Below are positions 1 to 6,990 of a DNA stretch of 32,271 nucleotides, in pieces; position 1 is the first letter of the stretch; each line of letters opens with the position of its first letter. The notes under the pieces are model-generated. The model ran no database searches and was not told the DNA's origin. It saw nothing but the letters and a program-made list of their open reading frames with translations. The position numbers and the translations under genes are program-made. Origin of the DNA: Burkholderia pseudomultivorans (GTDB lineage: Bacteria; Pseudomonadota; Gammaproteobacteria; Burkholderiales; Burkholderiaceae); contig NZ_CABVPP010000071.1 in assembly GCF_902499075.1 (NCBI RefSeq), positions 1 to 32,271 of the forward strand, given 5' to 3'.

Positions 1-2
1 CG

Positions 3-530
3 CGCGTCGGCGCGCTGCCGGGCCTCGGCTGGGGTGTCGCGCTGTTGGTCGCGCTGGCCGCCGCGGCCGCGATGGCGCTGTCCGCGCACCGCGCCGACAC
101 CGACCGCACGGTCGACGAACTCGTCGCGAGCCATGTGCGGGCAGGCCTGTCCGCGCGCGACGTCGACGTGATCTCGACCGACCGGCACACGGTCAAGCCG
201 TGGTTCAACGGGCGGCTCGACTATGCGCCGCCGGTCGAGGACCTGGCCGCGAGCGGCTTCGCGCTGGTCGGCGGCCGGCTCGACTATGTCGGGCGTCGGC
301 GCGTCGCGGTGCTCGTGTACCGCTATCGGCAGCACGTGATCGACGTCTACGTGCGACCGGCGGGCGACGGCCGCGGCGCGCCGTATGCGACCGTGTCGCA
401 GGGCTACGCGCTCGACCGCTGGAACGCGGCCGGGATGACGTGGTGGGCCGTGACCGACGCGGAACCGTCCGCGCTCGCGGCATTCCGGACGGCGCTCGAC
501 GCGCGGCTCGCGGGCACGCGCGTCGAATGA
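3..530 (+). CDS. Anti-sigma-factor-like membrane protein, C-terminal part (5' end outside window)
   Basis: The reading frame is open from the window edge to the TGA at 528-530, so the gene starts upstream. The visible part begins with a hydrophobic Ala/Leu/Val-rich segment (about 10-65), which would be a single membrane-spanning helix, followed by about 145 residues of soluble domain. The soluble part contains VKPWFNGRLDYAPPV and later GGRLDYVGRRRVAVLVYRYR, a pattern I recognise from proteobacterial proteins annotated as transmembrane anti-sigma factors. In that family a cytoplasmic N-terminal zinc-binding region holds the sigma factor and the C-terminal domain lies in the periplasm. The sigma-binding region and partner sigma gene are outside the window, so the role is inferred from the C-terminal domain only. 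The next gene (rpsF) has its own promoter and is unlikely to be in the same operon. Confidence 0.7.
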   Translation, partial: RVGALPGLGWGVALLVALAAAAAMALSAHRADTDRTVDELVASHVRAGLSARDVDVISTDRHTVKPWFNGRLDYAPPVEDLAASGFALVGGRLDYVGRRRVAVLVYRYRQHVIDVYVRPAGDGRGAPYATVSQGYALDRWNAAGMTWWAVTDAEPSALAAFRTALDARLAGTRVE

Positions 531-654
531 CCGCGGGCGGGGCCGTCCGCCGGCTTCGCCCCGCAACATCCGCGTTGCGATCCGTCCCCGCTCCGCGAAA
601 CGGCCATGCCGGCGCGGCTCGTGGCGGCCGGAACCGTTCAAGTCGTTGAAAACA

Positions 655-670
655 CGGCCGAATCCGGCCG
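655..670. other. Small GC-rich hairpin upstream of the rpsF promoter
   Basis: CGGCCG (655-660) and CGGCCG (665-670) can pair around the loop AATC. No T-run follows, so it is at best a weak end signal for the upstream gene. The rest of 531-687 holds no gene that I can support. Confidence 0.3.
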
Positions 671-687
671 CGAATCGTCGATCGGTC

Positions 688-716
688 TTGCGCGCGCCCC
701 ATAATCGGGTTAGAAT
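688..716 (+). promoter_or_regulatory. Sigma-70 promoter of the rpsF operon
   Basis: TTGCGC (688-693) and TAGAAT (711-716) are separated by exactly 17 bases. The predicted start near 723 gives a leader of about 60 nt before the rpsF ATG, and no other gene lies between. This is the best-looking housekeeping promoter in the window. Confidence 0.7.
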
Positions 717-732
717 CTTCGGCTTCTCACTT

Positions 733-760
733 GCCACACCGGTTCAGACGCCCGGGTGGC
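733..760 (+). promoter_or_regulatory. Leader hairpin of rpsF, candidate S6:S18 autoregulatory site
   Basis: GCCAC (733-737) pairs with GTGGC (756-760). Immediately inside the 5' arm is ACCG, and a short inner pairing CGG (740-742) / CCG (752-754) can form. The published S6:S18 mRNA motif is a stem with a CCG-containing bulge capped by a hairpin, placed just before rpsF. This element has the same position (10 bases before the AAGGAG ribosome site) and the same ingredients. The match is by eye, without a covariance model. Confidence 0.45.
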
Positions 761-782
761 TTCAATCCACAAGGAGTGTGTA

Positions 783-1157
783 ATGCGTCATTACGAAATC
801 GTCTTCATCGTGCACCCCGATCAGAGCGAGCAAGTGCCCGCGATGATCGAGCGTTACAAGACCACGATCACGTCGCACGGTGGCCAGATCCACCGCGTCG
901 AAGACTGGGGCCGTCGCCAGCTGGCCTACATGATCGAGAAACTCGCGAAGGCTCACTACGTCTGCATGAACATCGAGTGCGACCAGACGACGCTCGACGA
1001 ACTCGAACACGCGTTCAAGTTCAACGACGCCGTGCTGCGTCACCTCATCGTCAAGATGAAGAAGGCCGAAACCGGCCCGTCGCCGATGATGAAGGAAGTT
1101 CAGCGCGAAGAAGCCAAGAAGGCGGCTGCTGCCCAGCCGACCGAAGCGCAGGCTTAA
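783..1157 (+). CDS. rpsF: 30S ribosomal protein S6
   Basis: The 124-residue product starts [14 protein letters not shown], the canonical S6 N terminus, and ends in the usual charged, Ala-rich tail. S6 binds the 30S platform as a heterodimer with S18, which is encoded two genes downstream. The ATG at 783 was chosen because AAGGAG (771-776) lies at ideal spacing. An in-frame upstream ATG at 756 would add nine residues, not seen in S6 proteins, and would read through the ribosome site. The gene is first in rpsF-priB-rpsR-rplI, with a promoter at 688-716 and a candidate autoregulatory hairpin in the leader. Nothing about the protein is unusual. Confidence 0.97.
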   Translation: MRHYEIVFIVHPDQSEQVPAMIERYKTTITSHGGQIHRVEDWGRRQLAYMIEKLAKAHYVCMNIECDQTTLDELEHAFKFNDAVLRHLIVKMKKAETGPSPMMKEVQREEAKKAAAAQPTEAQA

Positions 1158-1196
1158 GCTCGTCTCGATTAAGCCACCAAGGAGCACGCCACTCAC

Positions 1197-1496
1197 GTGA
1201 ACAGGTTGCAATTGACGGCAAGCGTCGTCGAGCGCGCAGCGGTGCGATACACGCCCGCCGGCGTTCCGATCGCAAGCGCGACGTTGCAGCACAGCACGGA
1301 AGTCGTCGAGGCAGGCATTCCCCGTCGGGTCGACATGACGATCGAGGCGGTGGCGGCCGGCGAGGCGAGCGGCAAGCTGGAGCGATGTGAACTGGGCGTT
1401 GAAACGCTGTTCACGGGCTTCCTGGCCAAGAAAAGCCGCAACGCGCGAACCTTGGTGTTTCACATCACAGCATTGCAGGACATTGGAAAGGACTGA
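1197..1496 (+). CDS. priB: Primosomal replication protein N (PriB)
   Basis: This 99-residue single-domain OB-fold protein belongs to the single-strand-binding family and starts [14 protein letters not shown]. PriB takes part in PriA-dependent replication restart at stalled forks, binding ssDNA and stabilising PriA on DNA. The start is GTG at 1197, with AAGGAG at 1179-1184 upstream; no better ATG exists. It sits between rpsF and rpsR, its usual place in beta- and gamma-proteobacteria, and its TGA (1494-1496) ends two bases before the rpsR ATG, so the genes are probably translationally coupled. Co-location with dnaB just downstream groups two replication functions behind ribosomal genes. Confidence 0.93.
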
Positions 1497-1498
1497 AC

Positions 1499-1774
1499 AT
1501 GGCCCGCCCCACTGGTAAGAAATTCGACAAGCGTCGTCAGCAACAAAACCCGCTCTTCAAGCGCAAGAAGTTCTGCCGCTTCACGGCAGCCGGCGTCGAG
1601 CAGATCGACTACAAGGACACGGAAACGCTGAAGGACTTCATCGGCGAAAACGGCAAGATCACGCCGGCTCGTCTGACGGGTACGAAGGCGCACTATCAGC
1701 GTCAGCTGGATACGGCGATCAAGCGCGCGCGTTTCCTCGCGCTGCTGCCGTACACCGATCAGCACAAGGCGTAA
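1499..1774 (+). CDS. rpsR: 30S ribosomal protein S18
   Basis: The 91-residue product is basic. The stretch [18 protein letters not shown] followed by [19 protein letters not shown] is the S18 signature. S18 binds the 30S platform with S6. The ATG at 1499 follows the priB stop by two bases, and a GGAAAGGA-type ribosome site lies within the priB end (about 1484-1491). Length and sequence are normal, and the single Cys in the KKFC motif is retained. It is third in the rpsF operon and could contribute to autoregulation through the S6:S18 leader site. Confidence 0.97.
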
Positions 1775-1801
1775 TCAGGCGACGCAATAAGGAGAATTCG
1801 A

Positions 1802-2254
1802 ATGCAAATCATTCTGTTGGAAAAAGTCGCCAATCTGGGCAACCTCGGCGATATCGTCAAGGTCAAGGACGGTTACGCTCGCAACTTCCTGATCCCGAAC
1901 CGCAAGGCTCGCCGTGCCACGAAGGAAGCGATCGCCGAATTCGAAGTGCGCCGCGCAGAGCTCGAGAAGATCGCCGCTGAAAAGCTGGCGGCTTCGCAGG
2001 CTGTCGGCGAGAAGCTGGCTGGCCAGTCGTTCGAAATCACGCAGAAGTCGGGCGTGGACGGCCGTCTGTTCGGCTCGGTCACGAACGCAGACGTCGCCGA
2101 ACTGCTGAAGAAGGCAGGCTTTGAGGTCGAGAAGCTGCAGGTTCGCATGCCGGAAGGCCCGCTGAAGATGATCGGCGAGCACAGCGTCCAGGTCGCGCTG
2201 CACACGGACGTCGTCGTCGACGTCACGATCAACGTGATCGGCGACCACGCTTAA
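1802..2254 (+). CDS. rplI: 50S ribosomal protein L9
   Basis: The 150-residue product starts [21 protein letters not shown], the L9 N-terminal domain that binds 23S rRNA, and continues [14 protein letters not shown] long charged helix (about residues 40-75) connects to the C-terminal domain, the two-lobed L9 architecture. The ATG at 1802 is preceded by AAGGAG (1789-1794). It is the last gene of the operon, followed by a strong intrinsic terminator at 2303-2337 that separates it from dnaB. Confidence 0.97.
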   Translation: MQIILLEKVANLGNLGDIVKVKDGYARNFLIPNRKARRATKEAIAEFEVRRAELEKIAAEKLAASQAVGEKLAGQSFEITQKSGVDGRLFGSVTNADVAELLKKAGFEVEKLQVRMPEGPLKMIGEHSVQVALHTDVVVDVTINVIGDHA

Positions 2255-2302
2255 GCGTACGCAGTCTTGCCGGGCGGCTCGCGCCGTCCGGGCAGGAACA
2301 GG

Positions 2303-2337
2303 GGCAGGCGCCCGGGCAACCGGGGCCTGCCTTTTTT
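2303..2337 (+). terminator. Intrinsic terminator of the rpsF-rplI operon
   Basis: GGCAGGC (2303-2309) pairs with GCCTGCC (2325-2331). Inside it, CCCGG (2311-2315) pairs with CCGGG (2320-2324) around a GCAA tetraloop, with one bulged G. TTTTTT follows at 2332-2337. A second GC-rich hairpin lies just upstream (about 2268-2295). Confidence 0.9.
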
Positions 2338-2344
2338 ATTGCCC

Positions 2345-2376
2345 GATCGCCGGTGAGCGGTAGCGTACCGGCGATC
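2345..2376. repeat. Perfect 10-bp inverted repeat upstream of dnaB
   Basis: GATCGCCGGT (2345-2354) and ACCGGCGATC (2367-2376) are perfect inverse complements separated by 12 bases. No T-run follows, so it is not a second terminator. It lies directly before GATAAT (2384-2389), the only -10-like hexamer before dnaB, only nine bases from the ATG. It could be an operator or a structural element; no binding protein is implied by the sequence. Confidence 0.6.
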
Positions 2377-2397
2377 AATTCGCGATAATCCCAACCC

Positions 2398-4821
2398 ATG
2401 AACGCGCCGCAAGATCCCCAACTCGATTCGCTGAAAGTCCCGCCGCACTCGGTCGAAGCCGAACAGTCGGTGCTGGGCGGCCTGTTGCTCGACAACGCGG
2501 CATGGGACCGGATTGCCGACTTCCTGTCGCAGGGCGACTTCTACCGCTACGACCACCGGATCATCTACGAGCACATCGGCCGGCTGATCGCGGCGACGCG
2601 CCCGGCCGACGTCGTGACCGTGTACGAAGCGCTGACGACGTCGGGCAAGGCCGACGACGTCGGCGGGCTCGCCTACCTGAACGCGCTGGCCCAGAACACG
2701 CCGAGCGCCGCGAACATCCGCCGCTATGCGGAAATCGTGCGCGACCGCGCGGTGCTGCGCCGGCTCGTGTCGGTCGCCGACGAAATCTCGGCCGACGCGT
2801 TCAATCCGCAGGGCAAGGAAGTCCGCCAGCTGCTCGACGAGGCCGAGTCGAAGGTGTTCTCGATCGCCGAGGAGGGCGCGCGCGGCAACCAGGGCTTCCT
2901 CGAGATCGGCCCGCTGCTTACGCAGGTCGTCGAGCGCATCGACACGCTGTACCACACCGCGAACCCGAGCGACGTCACGGGCACGCCGACGGGCTTCGTC
3001 GACCTCGACCGGATGACGTCGGGGATGCATGGCGGCGAATTGATCATCGTGGCGGGGCGGCCGTCGATGGGCAAGGCCCAGCCGCTCGACGCGCGCGTCA
3101 GGACGCTGACGGGCTGGAAGCCGATGGGCGAACTGGCGGTCGGCGACGCGCTTGCGTCGGTCGACGGCGCGCCGTCGATCGTGACGGGCATCTACCCGCA
3201 GGGCGAACGCCAGGTCTATCGGGTTCGCTTTTCGGACGGCCGCTCGGCCGAATGCTGCGACGAGCACCTGTGGTGCGTGCATTTCCGCGAGTGGGAAAAG
3301 CCGCGCGTGCTGTCGACCGCGGAGATTCGCACCCTGCTCACGCGCGAGCGCTACCGGAACCGGTTGTGGATCGACATGCCGAGCGGCGAGTTCGGTCACC
3401 GCGACGCGCTGCCCGTCGATCCGTGGGTGCTCGGCGCGCTGCTCGGCGACGGCGCGCTCGGCGGTACGGCCGTGCGTTTCAGCGTGAAGGCCGAGGAAAC
3501 CTTGAATCGGATGCGCACGCGCGTCGACGCGTCGCTCGAGCTCGAATACGCGGGCCAGTACGACTGGCGCATCAAGCGCCGGCCGTCGACCGCCGACGAG
3601 CCCCGGCCGTCCGCCAATCCGCTCAAGGCGGCGCTCGAGCGGCTCGGGGTATGGGGCAGGACGAGCTACGACAAGTTCATCCCGCGCATTTACCTCGATG
3701 CGGACAAGGACGCGCGACTGGACCTGCTGCGCGGGCTGCTCGACACGGACGGCTGGGTCGAATCGTGGGGGACGGTGCGTTATTCGACCGCCAGTGCGCA
3801 ACTGGCGAACGACGTGCGCGAACTGGCGCGCTCGCTCGGGGCGTGGTGCCAGGTCGCCGAAAAGGCGACGAGCTTCACGGTCGGCGGCGAACGCAAGGCC
3901 GGTGCGACGGCTTACGTGTGCACGATCAGTCATCCGGACCCGCAGAGCCTGTTCCTGTTCGAGGGCAAGCGCGAGCGTCTCACGGGCGGGCGCACACGCC
4001 GCAAGATGCCGGTCATCGTCGGCATCGAGCCGACGCGCCGGACCGCCACGCAGTGCATTTCGGTCTCGCATCCGTCGCGGCTGTACGTGACCGACGATTA
4101 CGTCGTGACGCACAACACGGCCTTTTCCATGAACATCGGCGAATACGTCGCGGTCGAGTACGGGCTGCCGGTCGCGGTGTTCTCGATGGAAATGCCGGGC
4201 ACGCAGCTCGTGATGCGGATGCTCGGCTCGATCGGCCGGCTCGACCAGCACCGGATGCGTACCGGCCGCCTGACGGACGAGGACTGGCCGAAGCTGACGC
4301 ATGCGGTGCAGAAGATGAGCGAGGCGCAGCTGTTCATCGACGAAACGGGCGGCCTGAACCCGATGGAACTGCGCTCGCGCGCGCGGCGTCTGGCGCGCCA
4401 GTGCGGCAAGCTCGGCCTGATCATCGTCGACTACCTGCAGCTGATGTCGGGCTCGTCGCAGGGCGAGAACCGGGCGACCGAAATCTCGGAGATCTCGCGG
4501 TCGCTGAAGAGCCTGGCCAAGGAGCTCGACGTGCCGGTGATCGCGCTGTCGCAGCTCAACCGCGGTCTCGAGCAGCGGCCGAACAAGCGGCCGGTGATGT
4601 CGGACCTGCGTGAATCGGGCGCAATCGAACAGGATGCGGACGTGATCCTGTTCATCTACCGCGACGAAGTCTACAACCCGGACAGCCCGGACAAGGGCAC
4701 CGCCGAAATCATCATCGGCAAGCAGCGTAACGGTCCGATCGGCCCCGTTCGACTCACGTTCCTGGGGCAATACACGAAGTTCGACAACTTTGCAGGGGCG
4801 CAAAACTTCTACGGCGAGTAA
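2398..4821 (+). CDS. dnaB: Replicative DNA helicase DnaB with an in-frame intein
   Basis: The precursor is 807 residues. Removing the intein (residues 227-573) leaves 460, the normal DnaB length. DnaB is the hexameric 5'-3' helicase of the replication fork. The N-terminal domain (about 15-115) contains PPHSVEAEQSVLGGLLLD, followed by a linker and a RecA-like ATPase domain. Walker A GRPSMGK (220-226) is interrupted right after the Lys and resumes after the intein as TAFSMNIG. Walker B is LIIVDYLQLM with Asp at precursor residue 678, and DLRESGAIEQDADVILF follows. The interruption splits the phosphate-binding Lys/Thr pair, so unspliced protein should not bind ATP productively. The ATG at 2398 has no clear ribosome site, and the -10-like GATAAT at 2384-2389 suggests a near-leaderless mRNA. 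It is separate from the rplI operon by a terminator. Confidence 0.97.
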   Translation: MNAPQDPQLDSLKVPPHSVEAEQSVLGGLLLDNAAWDRIADFLSQGDFYRYDHRIIYEHIGRLIAATRPADVVTVYEALTTSGKADDVGGLAYLNALAQNTPSAANIRRYAEIVRDRAVLRRLVSVADEISADAFNPQGKEVRQLLDEAESKVFSIAEEGARGNQGFLEIGPLLTQVVERIDTLYHTANPSDVTGTPTGFVDLDRMTSGMHGGELIIVAGRPSMGKAQPLDARVRTLTGWKPMGELAVGDALASVDGAPSIVTGIYPQGERQVYRVRFSDGRSAECCDEHLWCVHFREWEKPRVLSTAEIRTLLTRERYRNRLWIDMPSGEFGHRDALPVDPWVLGALLGDGALGGTAVRFSVKAEETLNRMRTRVDASLELEYAGQYDWRIKRRPSTADEPRPSANPLKAALERLGVWGRTSYDKFIPRIYLDADKDARLDLLRGLLDTDGWVESWGTVRYSTASAQLANDVRELARSLGAWCQVAEKATSFTVGGERKAGATAYVCTISHPDPQSLFLFEGKRERLTGGRTRRKMPVIVGIEPTRRTATQCISVSHPSRLYVTDDYVVTHNTAFSMNIGEYVAVEYGLPVAVFSMEMPGTQLVMRMLGSIGRLDQHRMRTGRLTDEDWPKLTHAVQKMSEAQLFIDETGGLNPMELRSRARRLARQCGKLGLIIVDYLQLMSGSSQGENRATEISEISRSLKSLAKELDVPVIALSQLNRGLEQRPNKRPVMSDLRESGAIEQDADVILFIYRDEVYNPDSPDKGTAEIIIGKQRNGPIGPVRLTFLGQYTKFDNFAGAQNFYGE
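3076..4116 (+). mobile_element. Class 3-type intein with LAGLIDADG homing endonuclease, inserted in DnaB Walker A
   Basis: The intein is 347 residues, from Ala (codon 3076) to Asn (codon 4114), with Thr as the +1 extein residue. It starts AQPLDARVRTLTGW and so lacks the Cys/Ser1 used by standard inteins. Instead it carries the class 3 triplet: Trp66 in block B (DEHLWC, with the block B His at 64), Cys327 in block F (QCISV) and Thr345 in block G (VVTHN), before the terminal His346-Asn347. In class 3 inteins the block F Cys forms the branched intermediate. Blocks C and E of the endonuclease are LGALLGDG (Asp125) and LRGLLDTDG (Asp225), with both acidic positions kept. Base composition resembles the host gene, so residence is not obviously recent. 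Family knowledge assigns splicing and homing; activity is inferred. Confidence 0.93.
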
Positions 4822-4898
4822 GGCTGGATGTAAACCCCTATTTTGCCGAGCGTTGTATCCAATCCCGGCGCGCGCATATGCGCGCGTCGCGGCGCAAC

Positions 4899-4927
4899 CG
4901 AAAACGGTACAATATCGCCCGTTTTCG
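4899..4927. promoter_or_regulatory. Candidate promoter/operator of the DUF47-pit operon
   Basis: TACAAT (4908-4913) is a good -10 hexamer for the downstream genes, but no clear -35 lies 16-18 bases upstream. It is flanked by a perfect inverted repeat, CGAAAACGG (4899-4907) and CCGTTTTCG (4919-4927). An 18-bp perfect palindrome CGCGCGCATATGCGCGCG lies at 4869-4886. A repressor or activator site overlapping the promoter is possible. Neither motif matches the Pho box that I know. Confidence 0.4.
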
Positions 4928-4959
4928 TGACAGTCGTTTGACAATCTCTCAGGAATCCC

Positions 4960-5586
4960 ATGTTCGGTCGATTCATGCCCACCGAGGGCAAGTTCTTTGA
5001 ACTCTTCAACGCGCACGCGAAGCACATCGTTTCCGGTGGCCGCGAGCTCGAACTGCTGATCGACAATCTCGCCGATGCCGAGATCCACAAGCAAAACGTG
5101 CAGACTGCCGAAAAGGCCGCGGACAAGCTCACGCACGAAGCGATCGATCTGCTGCACAAGACCTTCATCACGCCGCTCGATCGCGACGAAATCCACAAGC
5201 TGATCACGACGATGGACGACATCCTCGACCTGATGGAGGACGTCGCGACGGCCGTGTCGCTGTACGACGTGCGCGCCGTCACGTCCGAGGCGAGCCAGCT
5301 CGCGCACATCGTCACGCAGTCGGCGCAGCACGTGCAGCAGGCGGTTGCGCTGCTGTCCGACATGAAGCAGTCCGCGCAAATCCTCAAGCAGTGCGAGGAG
5401 ATCGATCGCTGGGAGTCGGAAGCCGATCGCGTGCTGCGCTCGGCGATGTCGAAGCTGTTCCGCGAGGAAGACGACGTGAAGACGCTCATCAAGCTGAAGG
5501 CGATCTACGAGCTGCTCGAAGAGATCACCGACAAATGCGAGGACGTCGCGAACATCATCGAAGGCATCGTGCTGGAAAACGCCTGA
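4960..5586 (+). CDS. DUF47 / PhoU-like Pit accessory protein
   Basis: The 208-residue all-helical protein begins MFGRFMPTEGKFFELFNAH and contains LDRDEIHKLITTMDDILDLMEDV, a hallmark of the DUF47 family (PhoU-like, often named Pit accessory protein or phosphate transport regulator). It lacks membrane helices and is cytoplasmic. Members sit next to Pit transporters and are thought to modulate phosphate uptake; some bind metal through Glu/Asp-rich patches such as those seen here (CEEIDRWESEADR). AGGA at 4951-4954 supports the ATG at 4960. The stop is 10 bases before pit, indicating an operon. It is related to PhoU, but no pst genes are near, so PhoU itself is unlikely. Confidence 0.88.
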   Translation: MFGRFMPTEGKFFELFNAHAKHIVSGGRELELLIDNLADAEIHKQNVQTAEKAADKLTHEAIDLLHKTFITPLDRDEIHKLITTMDDILDLMEDVATAVSLYDVRAVTSEASQLAHIVTQSAQHVQQAVALLSDMKQSAQILKQCEEIDRWESEADRVLRSAMSKLFREEDDVKTLIKLKAIYELLEEITDKCEDVANIIEGIVLENA

Positions 5587-5596
5587 GCGGACCACG

Positions 5597-6607
5597 ATGC
5601 ATTCGATACAACTCGCCCTATGGATGGTCGCGACGCTGGTGCTCGTCGCGCTCGTATTCGACTTCATGAACGGCTTCCACGACGCGGCGAACTCGATCGC
5701 CACCGTCGTGTCCACCGGCGTGCTGAAGCCGCAACAGGCCGTCGTGTTCGCCGCCGCGTTCAACGTCATCGCGTACTTCATCTTCCACCTGAAGGTCGCG
5801 CAGACGGTCGGCAAAGGCACGATCGACCCTGACATCGTCGACCACTACGTCGTGTTCGGCGCGCTGGTCGGCGCGATCGGCTGGAACGTGATCACCTGGT
5901 ACTACGGGATCCCGTCGAGCTCGTCGCACGCGCTGATCGGCGGCCTTGTCGGCTCGGCGCTTGCGAAGTCGGGCTGGAGCGCGCTGAACGTCGACGGCCT
6001 GATGAAGACCGTCGCGTTCATCTTCATTTCGCCGCTGCTCGGCTTCATCCTCGGCTCGCTGTTCATGCTCGGCGTGTCGTGGCTGTATTTCCGCACCGCG
6101 CCCAGCAAGGTGGACCGGCGCTTCCGCCGGCTGCAGCTGCTGTCGGCCGGGCTGTACAGCCTCGGACACGGCGGCAACGATGCGCAGAAGACGATCGGCA
6201 TCATCTGGATGCTGCTGATCGCGTCCGGCTATGCGTCGGCGACGTCCGATGCGCCGCCGGCGTGGGTGATCGGCGCGTGCTACCTGTCGATGGGCCTCGG
6301 CACGCTGTTCGGCGGCTGGCGCATCGTGCGCACGATGGGCCAGAAGATCACGAAGCTCAAGCCGGTCGGCGGTTTTTGCGCGGAGAGCGGCGGTGCGATC
6401 ACGCTGTTCATCGCGTCGTTCCTCGGCATTCCGGTCTCGACCACGCATACGATCACCGGCGCGATCGTCGGCGTCGGCGCGACGCAGAAGCTGTCGGCCG
6501 TGCGCTGGGGCGTGGCCGGCAATATCGTGTGGGCGTGGGTGCTGACGATTCCGGCCTCTGCGCTGATCGCAGCCGGCGGCTGGTGGCTCGGACACCGGAT
6601 CTTCTGA
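5597..6607 (+). CDS. pit: Low-affinity inorganic phosphate transporter (Pit family)
   Basis: The 336-residue polytopic membrane protein has about ten hydrophobic segments. Both halves carry the PHO4/Pit signature: FMNGFHDAANSIATVVSTG (about residues 23-41) and HGGNDAQKTIGIIWM (GGND at 192-195), with SSSHALIGGLVGSALA and STTHTITGAIVGVGA as the paired repeat motifs. Pit proteins import phosphate, often as a metal-phosphate complex, driven by proton or sodium gradients. The short form without a long central loop is typical of partners of DUF47 proteins. The ATG at 5597 lies ten bases after the upstream stop. The operon ends at the terminator 6644-6678. Confidence 0.93.
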   Translation: MHSIQLALWMVATLVLVALVFDFMNGFHDAANSIATVVSTGVLKPQQAVVFAAAFNVIAYFIFHLKVAQTVGKGTIDPDIVDHYVVFGALVGAIGWNVITWYYGIPSSSSHALIGGLVGSALAKSGWSALNVDGLMKTVAFIFISPLLGFILGSLFMLGVSWLYFRTAPSKVDRRFRRLQLLSAGLYSLGHGGNDAQKTIGIIWMLLIASGYASATSDAPPAWVIGACYLSMGLGTLFGGWRIVRTMGQKITKLKPVGGFCAESGGAITLFIASFLGIPVSTTHTITGAIVGVGATQKLSAVRWGVAGNIVWAWVLTIPASALIAAGGWWLGHRIF

Positions 6608-6643
6608 TTTCCGACGCGAAACGCTCGACGCTTCGACGCACGA

Positions 6644-6678
6644 AACGCCGCATGCCGAACAGGCTGCGGCGTTTTTTT
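6644..6678 (+). terminator. Intrinsic terminator after pit
   Basis: AACGCCGCA (6644-6652) pairs with TGCGGCGTT (6665-6673). Inside, GCC (6654-6656) pairs with GGC (6662-6664). Seven T residues (6672-6678) follow, overlapping the end of the stem. Confidence 0.9.
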
Positions 6679-6990
6679 GCGCGTGGGGCGGGCGGTTGGC
6701 GGTGTGGGCGGTGTGTGTGTGCGAGGTTCGTCCAGATGGCGGATCGATGCGGCGTTTGCGTTGCCGGCCGGTCGATGCCGCTGCGCTTGCGTGCCGTGTG
6801 GTGAGTCGAAGAGCACGCATGTCCGCGTAGCAAAACGACGGGCGAGTACGACGAACCGGCAGGAAGCCGGTTATCGAGCCGATCGGCAAGACGGTGGAAT
6901 GACGGCGCGCGGGGCTGAATGAATGCGGGCAGGGCGCCACCGTGGTCGCCGGGATTTTGCGAGATGCGCGAACCCGGCGTGGCGACGCCG
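6679..6990. other. Gene-free stretch between pit and the NlpC/P60 gene
   Basis: I see no supportable gene here on either strand; the open frames lack family motifs and ribosome sites. It starts with a GT-rich run (about 6680-6725). A perfect hairpin AACCGGC (6854-6860) / GCCGGTT (6866-6872) with a 5-base loop lies in the middle, without a T-run on either strand. It may hold the minus-strand 3' untranslated end of the lipoprotein gene. Confidence 0.5.

Noticed and set aside
3076-4116. Reading the dnaB insertion as a frameshift, IS element or assembly error
   Set aside because: The insertion is in frame, splits the Walker A motif exactly between conserved residues, and contains all splicing blocks and an endonuclease.
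2251-5835. Very long open frame (over 1,100 codons) on the minus strand across dnaB and the DUF47 gene
   Set aside because: It is antisense to well-supported genes, is extremely Arg/His/Ala-rich with no domain pattern, and crosses a strong terminator. High GC content makes such frames common.
6679-6990. Small genes or a non-coding RNA in the gap after pit
   Set aside because: Only one unremarkable hairpin and no promoter-terminator pair or ribosome site could be seen.
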